Positions 28,901-34,282 of a stretch of DNA of 64,000 nucleotides are shown here, one piece after another. Made by a program: the position numbers and the translations under genes. The notes under the pieces were generated by a model that was not told the origin of the DNA, did not search any database, and saw nothing but the letters and a program-made list of their open reading frames with translations. Position 1 is the first letter of the stretch. Each line of letters starts with the position of its first letter. This stretch comes from Nematopogon swammerdamellus (taxonomy: Eukaryota; Arthropoda; Insecta; Lepidoptera; Adelidae). Where the stretch lies: contig OX336355.1 in the NCBI GenBank assembly GCA_946902875.1, positions 16,959,347-17,023,346 of the forward strand. Direction: 5' to 3'.

Positions 28901-30248
28901 TATGATGTGAGCATTTTTTGAGAAACGTTGGAAATTGACATTTTTAGGTACTACGACTACAAATTTGCAAATATAATTGTAAAAAAAAATTATTGGTAGC
29001 CTAAATAACTCTGCAATTGATCAGTATCCCAAACAAAACCAGAATGCCTGTAGTTTTACCAAAAAAAATATTCAGTTAAATTTTTTTCTAATAAAATAAA
29101 TGACTCCAATTTTTTTTTCTAATTTTTCCCTGGGTAGTTATAAACTGGCCTACTCCCTGATTCCCGCTCGACGTTGAGTTTTGGGACACGGTGTATAATG
29201 AAAAAATGCCTTTCGCACATACAGTTCTGTAGTCATGTGCACTTTGGGAATGTGATATGCTCTTGAGTCTGCGTACTAAACCTATTTCTTCAAAGGTTTT
29301 TTTTTTGAGAATTATCTTCTTGATTATGGAGATGGATTTGCAAGAAAAATGTGCAATCTCTTGCAATTTATTGAATTAAAAAAATGTAAAGTTAAAAGAT
29401 ATATCTTTCTAAAATAGACATTCCAAAAGCACATTATTTAAGAGTTTGGCATCACCACTTTGAATAGAACAGTTTTAACCATAAATAACATACTTATGTG
29501 TTTTATCCTCAGATAACGTACTGAATGTCATGAAATTTAATTTACTAATATTTTTAACTTCCTCTTAGTAGATTATACTTGCATAAATATATTTTAACAT
29601 ATTGAGATTAGTTAAAACAGTTTTCAAAAATAAAAATTTTGTGAACATGATTTGTCACGATTTTTGGAATACACTTTTGGGAAGTTTTCTTCTCTTCAAG
29701 GTTTTAATAAAAAATAAAAAAATATTCTGCATTAAAGTGTATCTTTAAAACTGTAAGGTTTCACAGATATATCACCTCCTAAATGTATGCCTATCGTTAT
29801 TAAAATGTACCCGACGTTCACTCACACCATTTCATAATATGATAGAGTGTTTTCATTTTACGAAGGCACGAGGGGTATGAGGTAAGTATGGTGTGAGCCC
29901 GCGCGGTGCTCAGTAGGGAACGACTCGGTTCGATGGAGCGACGCGGAGACTTGTAGAACGTGTGTACCGACCGGGCAGAGTTCGTTCTCTACTGAGCTCC
30001 GCGCGGTTGCCTGGCACCACTTCCTACCTCCTACCCCTCGTGCCTTCTTAAAATGAAAAAACTCTACTGAAGGTTGTCTGTAAAAAACTTATAAGTACTA
30101 ACGTTTTATTCCCAAATTGTTGTAGCAGCAACCGGGGCTAATCGGCATGCAGCCACAAGCCGGCGGCATGTCAGGCATGCCGATCGGCATGGCCCAACCG
30201 ATGCGTCCCGCCATTCCACCTCACCCCGCAAACAACAACTATAGTTAG
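4819..30248 (+). CDS. lap: AP180/CALM clathrin-assembly protein gene (5' end outside window)
   Basis: Endocytic adaptor that binds PI(4,5)P2 through an ANTH domain, promotes clathrin cage assembly and sorts synaptobrevin-type SNAREs at the plasma membrane. Twelve exons are seen: 4819-4921, 5769-6075, 7395-7540, 9068-9251, 10447-10497, 13498-13690, 14583-14738, 16105-16398, 18103-18232, 19265-19367, 21657-21716 and 30126-30248. All junctions are phase-consistent and total 1850 nt, about 616 codons. The first exons read as the second half of ANTH ([45 protein letters not shown]), very close to what is known of PICALM and AP180. The rest is low-complexity with NPF motifs (EH-domain ligands), DLF and DDLL motifs (AP2/clathrin ligands) and a Gln/His run. 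The first half of ANTH, including the lipid-binding Lys-rich helix, lies upstream of the window. Introns are packed with transposons. Family assignment is firm; inclusion of the two small exons is inferred from phase and splice sites only. Confidence 0.93.
4930..5330 (-). mobile_element. repeat family R2 (GGGTTCCGTA type) copy
   Basis: Minus-strand copy with the (CTGT)n tract, TCTTGAACCGTAATAGGTAG, GATACGGAACCCT and a GCCACTCACGCCATCTATGG-like block. Recurs at 10669 and 61500 in plus orientation. It resembles the lepidopteran repeats that end in GGTACGGAACCC and are thought to be RTE-mobilised. It begins within 10 bp of the lap exon A donor. Confidence 0.75.
5769..6075 (+). CDS. lap: lap exon B, C-terminal half of ANTH
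   Basis: The acceptor TTTTCCAG ends at 5768 after a T-rich tract and donor GTGAGT starts at 6076. It encodes 102 codons beginning with [19 protein letters not shown] and including [35 protein letters not shown] and [18 protein letters not shown]. These are the most conserved ANTH segments outside the lipid-binding helix. Codon use is GC-rich at third positions, in sharp contrast to the AT-rich introns. Phase 0 at the end. Confidence 0.95.
6757..7344 (+). repeat. four 147-bp tandem repeats in lap intron
   Basis: CTTCCCACCAACC recurs at 6761, 6908, 7055 and 7202, exactly 147 bp apart. Units differ at only a few bases (CTGCTT against CTTCTT; TTTATT against TTTTTT). 147 is divisible by three, and on the minus strand 6750-7319 is open through all four units, giving four 49-residue repeats that contain [16 protein letters not shown]. 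This may be a frozen fragment of some mobile-element ORF; a gene here is not supported. Confidence 0.95.
7395..7540 (+). CDS. lap: lap exon C, end of ANTH
   Basis: Acceptor AATTGCAG before 7395, donor GTAAGA after 7540. Reads [15 protein letters not shown], then [20 protein letters not shown], matching the last ANTH helices and the start of the linker. It ends with AG, the first two bases of a Ser codon completed in the next exon. The intron before it contains four 147-bp repeats; the intron after it begins with Ser-tRNA-headed SINE sequence. Confidence 0.93.
7587..7994 (-). mobile_element. SINE family S2 (Ser-tRNA-like head) copy
   Basis: The body has GTGGCTGAGT, GGTAGGTGCCATACCG, CCCTGGATTGCTGGCTATAC, GTACGGTGGTA and CTACCACCTAGTAAGG. 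At its right end is a degenerate Ser-tRNA-like head on the minus strand. It starts about 45 bp after the lap exon C donor. Confidence 0.8.
8130..8275 (+). mobile_element. non-LTR retrotransposon pol C-terminal fragment
   Basis: Reads [20 protein letters not shown] then AHIFPP, the same WN-LP tail as the LINE ends at 1500 and 50600. It abuts a SINE S1 copy on its right. Confidence 0.55.
8284..8620 (+). mobile_element. SINE family S1 copy with 5S-like segment
   Basis: 8284-8325 (GTTAAGCAAC, GCGCGGTCAGTACTTGGATG, GGTGACC) strongly resembles the 3' half of 5S rRNA. It is followed by a B-box-like GGTTCGGATTTC, the shared body (GGTGGTAGGG, CGAAACGGCTATGTAAATAG), a tail with GGGCTGACATCACGGATG, and an A-run. 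The best copy for seeing the 5S-derived part. Confidence 0.85.
9068..9251 (+). CDS. lap: lap exon D, linker after ANTH
   Basis: The acceptor AAAACAG ends at 9067, preceded by a long T-rich tract, and donor GTGAGC starts at 9252. Reads [20 protein letters not shown], then a Ser/Ala-rich stretch and [20 protein letters not shown], ending YK in phase 0. The acidic, probably helical tail is typical of the region directly after ANTH in insect lap. A TTAA-flanked MITE starts about 25 bp past the donor. Confidence 0.92.
9277..9590. mobile_element. TTAA-flanked MITE (piggyBac-type)
   Basis: Inverted repeats of about 55 bp starting GACGAGACGGAA, with TTAA on each side (9273-9276 and 9591-9594). Internal pairs such as CAAAATCGTCTTTCGGCA match their complements. 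The interior is non-coding. It sits about 25 bp after the lap exon D donor. Confidence 0.85.
9595..9886. mobile_element. TAA-flanked MITE (PIF/Harbinger-type)
   Basis: Inverted ends GGGCTCGTGCAGCG and CGCTGCACGGGCCC with about 50 bp of pairing, flanked by TAA on both sides (9592-9594 and 9887-9889). Very GC- and CGA-rich inside. It begins exactly in the TTAA of the neighbouring MITE. Confidence 0.82.
10447..10497 (+). CDS. lap: lap small cassette exon (17 codons)
   Basis: A 51-nt open segment between a T-rich acceptor (TTTTTTTCAG) and a good donor (GTAAGA). It reads [17 protein letters not shown]. Both neighbours are phase 0, so it can be included or skipped without changing the frame. The intron on each side is AT-rich and non-coding in all frames, so an open GC-normal stretch with matched splice sites stands out. 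I do not recognise this peptide from the family and infer an alternatively spliced exon. It could be spurious. Confidence 0.55.
10669..11070 (+). mobile_element. repeat family R2 copy
   Basis: Starts AACCGGCCAAGTGCGAGTCG, then GAGGGTTCCGTATCG and TGGTCAGCGCCACTCAC. It ends with ACAGACAGACAG, GTAGGCTTAGCAATAGGGTC and ACGGAAACC. The most complete copy of the family, inverse to 4930-5330. Confidence 0.8.
11639..11765 (+). mobile_element. SINE family S1 3' fragment
   Basis: CCAGTTCAGTGTAGCCGACA through GGGCTGACATCACGGATG and TCAGTTTGCATAAAA. 5'-truncated, with tail. Confidence 0.8.
12049..12429. mobile_element. large hairpin with 177-bp arms
   Basis: Arms 12049-12225 and 12253-12429 are almost perfect reverse complements (only a few mismatches) around a 27-nt loop. 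The outer ends are TAACTTATGAAATCGGC and its complement. Tentatively a foldback element; no target duplication identified. Confidence 0.9.
12671..12905 (+). mobile_element. repeat family R1 copy, plus strand
   Basis: Starts GAGCCGGTACTTAAAAAG, AATAGCCCCACTGCATCTCT, then GTCGTAAAAGGCGACTAAGG, and ends with ACAGCGTGTGGTATG and (TATG)n. The TTAA-less junction GTACTTAAAAAG here is the empty site of the MITE insertion at 52688-53016. Confidence 0.8.
13142..13433. mobile_element. MITE family M4, copy 1
   Basis: Ends AAGGTCTTTCAAAATTAGTT and AACTAATTTTTAAAGACCTT with TA flanks. The same ends and the subterminal TTCTGTATCGGAAATAGATC recur at 39698-39961. Interior includes a G-run (13176-13199) and a palindromic GAGAGCGGAGGG/CCCTCCGCTCTC block not in copy 2. 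Confidence 0.85.
13176..13199 (+). repeat. G-run
   Basis: About 24 bases of almost pure G inside MITE M4. Length is likely uncertain in any assembly; G-quadruplex-forming. Confidence 0.85.
13498..13690 (+). CDS. lap: lap exon F, NPF/DLF adaptor-binding segment
   Basis: Acceptor TTTTGCAG before 13498, donor GTGAGT after 13690. Reads [20 protein letters not shown], then [10 protein letters not shown], then [17 protein letters not shown]. It carries two NPF motifs (EH-domain ligands), a DLF motif and a DLL-type segment resembling the clathrin/AP2 motifs repeated in AP180. Gly- and Pro-rich, so probably disordered. It ends after the first T of a Ser codon. A LINE fragment starts within 20 bp of the donor. 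Confidence 0.92.
13709..13830 (+). mobile_element. RTE-type LINE pol C-terminal fragment
   Basis: Reads [20 protein letters not shown] then NRVLHLRLN, the ...KWxWxGHxxRxxDxRW... tail typical of RTE/BovB-like retrotransposons. It starts within 20 bp of the lap exon F donor. Confidence 0.7.
14583..14738 (+). CDS. lap: lap exon G with NAGNAG acceptor
   Basis: The acceptor is CCCCCAGCAG. Splicing after either AG (14582 or 14585) restores the same Ser codon with or without one Ala, so both isoforms stay in frame. The exon reads [18 protein letters not shown], then [19 protein letters not shown] and [12 protein letters not shown]. The donor GTGAGA starts at 14739. Ala/Pro/Asn-rich and probably disordered; NVFDN may be a weak endocytic motif. 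It ends one base into the next codon. Confidence 0.88.
14739..16104. other. lap intron, degraded repeats
   Basis: No exon seen. A weak inverted pair, GGAAGTAAGACGAACGTGCA near 15388 and its near-complement near 15606, suggests an old MITE. The rest is AT-rich. Confidence 0.35.
16105..16398 (+). CDS. lap: lap exon H, NPF and Met-rich segment
   Basis: Reads [19 protein letters not shown], a Pro-rich stretch, [16 protein letters not shown], then a Met/Gly/Gln-rich tail ending [11 protein letters not shown]. The splice sites were chosen by phase. The acceptor is ACGCAAG (weak pyrimidine tract) and the donor ATGG/GTTTGG is poor, but both give the phases demanded by exons G and I. Stop codons and transposon-free intron follow downstream in the same frame. 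The third NPF motif is here. Confidence 0.86.
16847..16900 (+). mobile_element. SINE family S1 tail fragment
   Basis: GGGCTGACATCACAGATG, TGTCAGTTTCCATAAAA and an A-run: the last about 55 bp of an S1 SINE. Confidence 0.7.
16901..18102. other. lap intron, nothing recognised
   Basis: AT-rich with many T- and A-runs. No repeat end or coding segment was recognised apart from the next lap exon. Confidence 0.4.
18103..18232 (+). CDS. lap: lap exon I, Gln/His run and conserved DLDSSLA block
   Basis: The acceptor CCGTATAG ends at 18102 and donor GTAAGT starts at 18233. After a run of CAG/CAT/CAA codons (Gln/His) it reads [20 protein letters not shown], then [11 protein letters not shown]. The GDLDSSLA block is conserved in vertebrate PICALM and is a diagnostic anchor for this half of the gene. 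The Gln/His run is a repeat likely to vary in length. It ends with AA of a Lys codon. Confidence 0.93.
18356..18465 (+). mobile_element. SINE family S1 3' fragment
   Basis: Starts ATGACATGAAGGGAAGCACT, includes CACCTAGTTCACCCGGTG, and ends TCAGTTTCGATAAAAAAA. Confidence 0.75.
18466..19264. other. lap intron, nothing recognised
   Basis: AT-rich; only simple T- and A-runs. Confidence 0.35.
19265..19367 (+). CDS. lap: lap exon J
   Basis: Reads [18 protein letters not shown], then [16 protein letters not shown]. The W-x-x-x motif and WSPQPM correspond to the NW...W region after DLDSSLA in PICALM. The acceptor is TTAG ending at 19264. The nearer GCAG at 19274 was rejected because with it the required phase gives an unrelated reading. 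Donor GTGAGT starts at 19368, phase 0. Confidence 0.85.
19624..19700 (+). mobile_element. repeat family R1 fragment
   Basis: CCCGTGCATGTCGTAAAACG and GTGCTAAAGGGCGAC match the middle of R1. Confidence 0.6.
19701..20965. other. lap intron, mostly unassigned
   Basis: No coding sequence. A transposon-like end CAGGGTG occurs near 20618, but its partner was not found. Confidence 0.3.
20974..21458 (+). mobile_element. hAT element, 485 bp, with transposase remnant
   Basis: Ends CAGCGGTTCT and AGATCCCCTG, flanked by a perfect 8-bp duplication CTATAGAC (20966-20973 and 21459-21466), as expected for hAT. The subterminal GGTACGCGTACCACC is GGTAC-rich. Inside, + strand, [20 protein letters not shown] and a [13 protein letters not shown] segment resemble the C-terminal part of SCAND3/ZBED-like hAT transposases. 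Internally deleted and non-autonomous. Confidence 0.87.
21657..21716 (+). CDS. lap: lap small exon K (20 codons)
   Basis: A 60-nt open segment with acceptor TTATTTACAG and donor GTAAGT, reading [20 protein letters not shown]. It is phase 0 on both sides, so it is a possible cassette exon between J and the last exon. Gly/Met/Pro content matches the neighbouring tail. It lies about 190 bp after a hAT element. I infer it belongs to lap; no homologue is recalled for this peptide. Confidence 0.62.
22562..22586 (+). repeat. (AC)n microsatellite
   Basis: CACACACA repeat after an RTE-like end (AACGAAATCGGTTGAGCAGT near 22518), the usual tail of such elements. Confidence 0.8.
22643..22727 (+). mobile_element. 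repeat family R1 fragment
   Basis: ACTGTGTGGGGCCGGTACTT, AAAAGAATAGCCCCACTGCA, CGTAAAAGGCGACTAAGG. It keeps the flank sequence of the TTAA insertion site described at 52688. Confidence 0.8.
22734..22968 (+). mobile_element. SINE family S1 copy
   Basis: Body from TTACTAGGTGGTAGGGTTTA through CGAAACGG-like, GTCCAGTTCAGTGTAG, GGGCTGACATCACGGATG to an A-run. 5'-truncated at the body and joined to an R1 fragment. Confidence 0.85.
23600..23972 (+). repeat. polypyrimidine (CT) low-complexity tract
   Basis: About 370 bp almost entirely of C and T on the + strand with very few G or A, built of CCTTCC, CTCCC and CCTC words. It is split by a SINE and continues at 24294-24350. The long open frames here are a composition effect. 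Confidence 0.9.
23976..24287 (-). mobile_element. SINE family S1, near full length
   Basis: Minus strand from the A-tail (T-run at 23972) to the head GAGCTACCCAGGCTGAC. Contains CAACATCCGTGATGTC, GTTTCGACGTACG, CAGTGCGGTGGTACCAACCC and GACCGCGCCC. The A-box complement CCACTGAGCTAC is intact. Confidence 0.87.
24480..24662 (-). mobile_element. repeat family R2 fragment
   Basis: TTTCCGTATCCCTGTACGG, (TCCG)n, TCTTGAACCGTAATAGGAAG and the TGTTACTATAGCGGATATAA block. Truncated. Confidence 0.75.
24740..26015 (-). mobile_element. degenerate piggyBac-like transposon
   Basis: Inverted ends CACGTTCAACGCCA (left) and TGGCGTTCAACGTG (right, one mismatch), with TTAA directly after the right end and TTAC before the left. 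Subterminal CACCGGTGAGC-type repeats occur on both sides. The minus strand holds two fragments. 25261-25512 reads [19 protein letters not shown] ... [12 protein letters not shown], which looks like the C-terminal Cys-rich DNA-binding domain of piggyBac transposases. 25548-25778 is an acidic piece. The catalytic core is missing, so it is a deletion derivative. Family call from TTAA plus the Cys-rich end. Confidence 0.65.
25261..25512 (-). pseudogene. piggyBac-like transposase C-terminal Cys-rich fragment
   Basis: 83 codons to a TAA-type stop. Pattern CxxC (CHQC), a later C (STYC), then LCLPCF and H, preceded by a basic stretch. It is near the right place for the 3' end of a transposase running on the minus strand of the 24740-26015 element. 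Recognised by pattern only. Confidence 0.5.
26891..27027. mobile_element. small inverted-repeat element
   Basis: Arms TCGAACCCTAGAGTTGAAGG... (26891-26926) and the exact complement (26992-27027), 36 bp, with a 65-bp loop. A short foldback or MITE remnant. Confidence 0.8.
27148..27204. repeat. palindrome with (CG)n loop
   Basis: CCACAGAGCACGGAATACC and its complement around a GC-alternating centre. Shares CCACAGAGCA with the MITE at 33686 and is probably its deleted relative. Confidence 0.8.
27308..27362. repeat. hairpin
   Basis: ATTATGACAATTAAACTAAC pairs with its complement over about 22 bp with a 4-nt loop and a short bulge. Confidence 0.7.
27783..27895 (+). mobile_element. repeat family R3 copy with A-tail
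   Basis: GGCCGGCATGGCATTCGCAA, then GGGCATCGTTAGACAC and an A-run after TCCATA. Related pieces at 32880-32990 (-) and 34918-35030 (+). Probably a retroelement 3' end. Confidence 0.55.
28103..28505 (+). repeat. degenerate 31-32-bp minisatellite
   Basis: About 12 imperfect units of the type CCTGACGCCTGTCATCTGGC followed by ATTTTAATCGA. The three units at about 28330-28422 are the best preserved. Located in the last lap intron. Confidence 0.85.
28800..29193. mobile_element. TA-flanked MITE (Tc1/mariner-like), copy 1
   Basis: Ends CAGGGTGTCCCAAAACTCAA and complement with CACCGTGTCCC, about 65 bp of pairing, TA on both sides (28798-28799 and 29194-29195). The second copy is at 31565. Confidence 0.87.
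29844..30064. mobile_element. inverted-repeat MITE before last lap exon
   Basis: AGAGTGTTTTCATTTTACGA, GGCACGAGGGGTATGAGG pair with the complements ending AAAAACTCT. GC-rich inner hairpin GCGCGGTGCTCAGTAG / CTACTGAGCTCCGCGC. Ends about 60 bp before the last lap exon. Confidence 0.82.
30126..30248 (+). CDS. lap: lap last coding exon with stop
   Basis: The acceptor TTGTTGTAGCAG is a second NAGNAG, so the exon starts at 30126 or 30129 with loss of one Gln. Reads [20 protein letters not shown], then [20 protein letters not shown], and stop TAG 30246-30248. The Met/Gly/Pro-rich tail resembles the C-terminal end of AP180/CALM proteins. The preceding intron is about 8.4 kb. A MITE ends about 60 bp upstream of the exon. 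Confidence 0.87.
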   Translation, partial: QQPGLIGMQPQAGGMSGMPIGMAQPMRPAIPPHPANNNYS

Positions 30249-30364
30249 GCTCCAAATATCCTGCTACAAATATTACGTTACCCGCCAAAATGGCTTGAAT
30301 GTATTTTTTTTTTTGTGGAGCTCTTCTCTTGTGAACAGACGGCGCGAGACGGTGGTATGTACTG

Positions 30365-30550
30365 CCTGGTTATTTAAAGAAAGGGATTGAAAATGGCGGA
30401 TTTCCTATTTGCCTCTCGCTAAATAAAGAAAATAAAGCAATATTGTTCGATGATAAAAATTTGCAAATAAAAAAATGTACCTACTATGCAAAAAAAATAT
30501 TACAGCTATAAAACGCAACCATTTTCAATCCCTTTCTTTAAATAACCAGG
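30365..30550. mobile_element. inverted repeat in lap 3' UTR
   Basis: CCTGGTTATTTAAAGAAAGG and ATTGAAAATGG pair perfectly with the right arm over 32 bp. The loop holds two AATAAA hexamers. Lies 117 bp after the lap stop. Confidence 0.85.
30422..30436 (+). terminator. lap candidate poly(A) signals
   Basis: Two AATAAA hexamers (30422-30427 and 30431-30436) lie 174-183 bp after the lap stop, in the loop of the inverted repeat at 30365-30550. Another AATAAA is near 30950, so a longer 3' UTR is possible. Confidence 0.5.
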
Positions 30551-30559
30551 TATGTTAAA

Positions 30560-31155
30560 ACCAATGCATAGCATATTCTTTGCAAATTGTTAATCTTTAC
30601 CGCCAGGTCAACAGTTTGTTTTAAAGTCTTTTTTTTTATATTAGTGTTACCAAACTTAATGAAAGTAGCAAGAAAATTAGGGGGCAATTATCTAGCTCAG
30701 TTGAATAGATTTATGATTTCTTATAGCTAATTTCACATTTGTGAACTCATTGGTGCACATCTGGGTTTTGAACTTCATCTTTTATAATATCGAACATGCT
30801 ATACTTAATTCAATAGCGATATCCTTATGATGTGCATAAAATATTATAGAAACTCTTTATTGCACACAATATTAAAAGAAAAACCTCTACATGAAAACTT
30901 ACAAAATGCATTAGATTGTTGTGTATTTTAAATACATTGAAATGATGGAATAAAGCGGATGAGACGTTTGTTTATAAGAGAAGAACCACATATTTGCATA
31001 TGTGAATTGTTTGTATGGGTTTATGATGTATCAGTATGATAATTATTGAATAGTATAGCTGACGCCAGACAGAACATTGGTATACTCAACAAAGAAATAT
31101 ATATCGTGGTCTGAATAATACGATACAGTAATATGGCCGTTTTATTGTTTGTTTT
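30560..31155. other. possible distal lap 3' UTR, nothing recognised
   Basis: AT-rich, no coding frame. An AATAAA near 30950 could end a longer lap transcript. Confidence 0.3.
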
Positions 31156-31159
31156 TACG

Positions 31160-31245
31160 GTTGGCTACGTCTCACCTACGACATCCGTCATGTCAGCCCA
31201 TAATACCTTGGTTAACTAGGTGCCATGTCAGTGGTTCCCTTAGGT
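31160..31245 (-). mobile_element. SINE family S1 fragment, minus
   Basis: GGTTGGCTACGTCTCACCTA, CATGTCAGCCCATAATACC and TAGGTGCCATGTCAG. Joined directly to the next, opposite-strand copy. Confidence 0.75.
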
Positions 31246-31552
31246 CACGGGCGCAGTACTTGGATGGATGATCGTTCGTCCTATGGAGGCTGACCGCGGT
31301 TCGGATTCCCCTTAAAAACTGTGGGTCCCTTCCCTTCTTACCCATCTGGGTGGTAGGGTTTAACCCGAGTTGGTACCACCGCGGGCGGTTTATAATAGTC
31401 GAGGCGGCTATGTAAATAGTTGGTGTCTTCTGTCCAGTTCAGTGTAGCTGGAGTGACCAAAAAGGAAGCATTTACATGGCGCCTAGTTCACTTATGGGCT
31501 GATATCACGGATGTAGTAGGTGAGGTAGCCAACCATATCAGTTTAAAAAAAA
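31246..31552 (+). mobile_element. SINE family S1 copy, plus
   Basis: Starts in the 5S-like segment (GCAGTACTTGGATGGATGA), then GGAGGCTGACCGCGGTTCGG, GGTGGTAGGGTTTAACCC, and ends ATATCAGTTT plus an A-run. Confidence 0.82.
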
Positions 31553-31564
31553 AATTGCAGTATA

Positions 31565-31943
31565 CAACATGTCCCAAAACTCAACGTCAAGCGGTAACCG
31601 GGGAGTAGGCCAGTTTATGACTACCCAGGGAAATATAAGAAAAAAAATCGGAGTCATTTGTTTTTTTATGATATGAGCTTTTTTTGAAAAACCTTGAGAA
31701 TTTCTTGTACAACATTTTTAGGTACTACGACTACAAATTTGCAAATATAATTGTTAATTTTTTTTATTGGTATCCTAAATAACTCTGCTATTGATCAGTA
31801 TCCCAAATAAAACCAGAATGCCAGTTTTACCAAAAATTCAGTTCAATGTTTTTTCTAAAAAAATAAATGTCTCAGATTTTTTTTTCCTATTTTTCCCTGG
31901 CTAGTCATAAACTGGCCTACTCCCTGGTTCCCGCTTGTCGCTG
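31565..31943. mobile_element. TA-flanked MITE (Tc1/mariner-like), copy 2
   Basis: ATGTCCCAAAACTCAACGTC at the left and CTGGCCTACTCCCTGGTTCC near the right. Diverged partner of 28800-29193, right end shortened. It directly follows a SINE tail. Confidence 0.8.
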
Positions 31944-32879
31944 TATACGAGTAGTTTATTTCTAGGACCATGTTATAATTTTTGTTGAGCTTACCAATTT
32001 TGGCGGGTCCATATTAATTTGTCTGTTCATCAAAATTGCAACAAAATCCACTTAAAACTGTATATTGTTTTAAAGAAGAAACCACTTATAGTTATATGAG
32101 ATTTAACTACTTATGTATTAGCAAAAATTTTATTTTTCGTTTATCGAATACGGTCGTTTGCTGGCAAGACCATCCCGCATAACTTAAAATGTAAAGATGT
32201 ATGTTTTAGATGAAATGTGAAGAGTATATCTGTATAAAAGTTTATTATATTGTAGCATATAAAATTAGGTACTATTATTATTATTATATTATATCAGCCG
32301 TAGTGCTTATGTCAAATGAGTTGAAGTATTAGTTTACATAGGGCGCGGTAGATTTTGGAATTAACAAAAAATAAATTTATATAAAATAATGTTTAACAAA
32401 AGCGTGCTTGGTATCGGTTGGTATTTGGTCTAAACACGGATGTAAATGTTCAGGATGTTTTTATAAAGGTGTCCTTGTTTCACTTTCTCGGTTTTCTATC
32501 TAGATTCTGGTAAAGCAAAGGAAAAATGACAGTAGCAGACTGCGTAACACAACCAGATATAAATATCCATGGTAGACTAAAAGTATTTAAACGTAACACG
32601 TTCAGGTATCTTCCGAACTGACTGTTCAATGATCGAATACATTTAGAAATTACAAATGTATGGAGGGTTGAAATGTTTTTTCCCCAAAGTGGTAGGACTA
32701 AAGCCATTTAGAAGAATAATCGCTTCTCTTGCATTAAAAGGACAACCTGCATACAGGTGTTCCATTGTAAATTGGCTTTTTTCGTGGTGTTTCGTGGTGT
32801 TAAATGTAGTATCTGATAGCTCAATTAAAAAATCTGAGAGTAATATGTTTCTTAATAAATTAATAATTTTGTTTTATAG
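31944..32879. other. intergenic, nothing recognised
   Basis: AT-rich; no convincing ORF, RNA gene or repeat end. Confidence 0.35.
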
Positions 32880-32990
32880 TAAGCACGACATATGGCGCGC
32901 GCCAGACTAACGCAGAGGTGTAGTCCGACGGCGCCCACGGGCATTCAGATATTTACGGGTAGTGCGAATACCATGTCGGCCGTATACCAT
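32880..32990 (-). mobile_element. repeat family R3 fragment
   Basis: GACGGCGCCCACGGGCATTC and CCATGTCGGCCG are the complement of the R3 block at 27783. Confidence 0.5.
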
Positions 32991-33324
32991 ATATACATTA
33001 ATTATGCCTTATTCTGAGGTGAGAAATTTTAAGCATACACTTTTAAAATTTGGTCACACTCCAATATAGCTACCACCACCATAACTGAAACACCGAAAAG
33101 AAAGCACATTTATATGGAGCACTCTGCAAAATTATTTTCGAAAGTATACTGAAAAAAAAAATAGGTAATGGATGTTAGATTAGTTTTGAGTGAGGTAAAA
33201 GGCGAATGTATACATTTATGCAATAGTTGGTGTATATTTCGTAAATATTGTCATATAAATGTTGGTAGAACCGTTTGCATAGATGATATAGGAACATATA
33301 TTATGATTAAAAGTGTGAGAGTTA

Positions 33325-33672
33325 GGGCCCCTGAGCCCTGTTGCCACTGCGACACCTAGGAAGATCTGTTGTGATCTCTCAAAAGTTTATAGCTCACCCC
33401 CAAGTCCGATTTCCGCTATGAACACCGAGTTATATTCTTGGGGTTGAGTGCTTGTAATTGGCATGGCTTAAAAATATAACCCCCAAGAATACGGCTTCTA
33501 CTGTGAATGAGCACTTCACATTCACAAAGGATGTGTATGGGGTGTTTCATCCTCTTTTAAACAGAACCTGAACACAGGTGTGTCGCTAAGGGTCGGTGTA
33601 GGTGTTTGTTTAGTCTGCAGTGTCCTGTTAAGGTCCTTGTTAGAACTCTTATGTCGTTCAGGTTCAGGTTGA
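33325..33672 (-). mobile_element. Jockey/I-like LINE pol 3' fragment, copy 1
   Basis: Matches the fragment at 36050-36450 almost base by base (CTCACCCCCAAGTCCGATTT; GTCTGCAGTGTCCTGTTA). Minus-strand coding but frameshifted here. Its right end adjoins a MITE. Confidence 0.72.
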
Positions 33673-33685
33673 TTATGGGGACATA

Positions 33686-33981
33686 CCACAGAGCATGAAA
33701 TGCGCGCGCCCGCCCCTACTAGAGGCGCCGTGAGCGCGATTTCTCTACAACGGCGTTGAAGCCTGTGGGCGTGGCCTATGACTTACATATGTGTGTTGTG
33801 CGTGTGCATTTGTTTTGTGCGTGTGCCTAACTTGCTCCTCTTTGTGTGTAGTGTCGATACTAGCACACACACACACATACGAAGCGCTAGCAGCTCAGCG
33901 TACGGTTATTGGGTTTCAAATATCATCGCTTAGGGCGCCTCTAGTAGGGGGCGCGGGCGGTAGGTATTTGATGCTCTGTGG
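33686..33981. mobile_element. MITE with 48-bp inverted repeats
   Basis: CCACAGAGCATGAAATG..., CTACTAGAGGCGCC and its complement; flanked by the direct repeat GACATA (33680-33685 and 33982-33987). Inside: (GT)n and (AC)n tracts. The target length of 6 bp is unusual. Confidence 0.8.
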
Positions 33982-34282
33982 GACATACTAAATTTTTTTA
34001 ATTTTATTCTAAAATCACTAATCGCAAAAGAATGCATGACGTCTTTGTGTTCATCACCAATGTCGTTCTAATTGGAATGTATAGCGCTCAAAGTACCTAC
34101 TAATTTCTTCCAACGTTTATTGGTAGAAACTTTACGGTATGTGTGTGCATTGAGATACGCATCAAAATCGGTATGGGGAAAGTTAATTTTGTGCCTGCAA
34201 AGATTTGTTGGATTATGTTGAAAGTAATAATAAAACAACATGCGGACTTATTGCGAAATGTGATTCTTTGACGGATGTCGAG

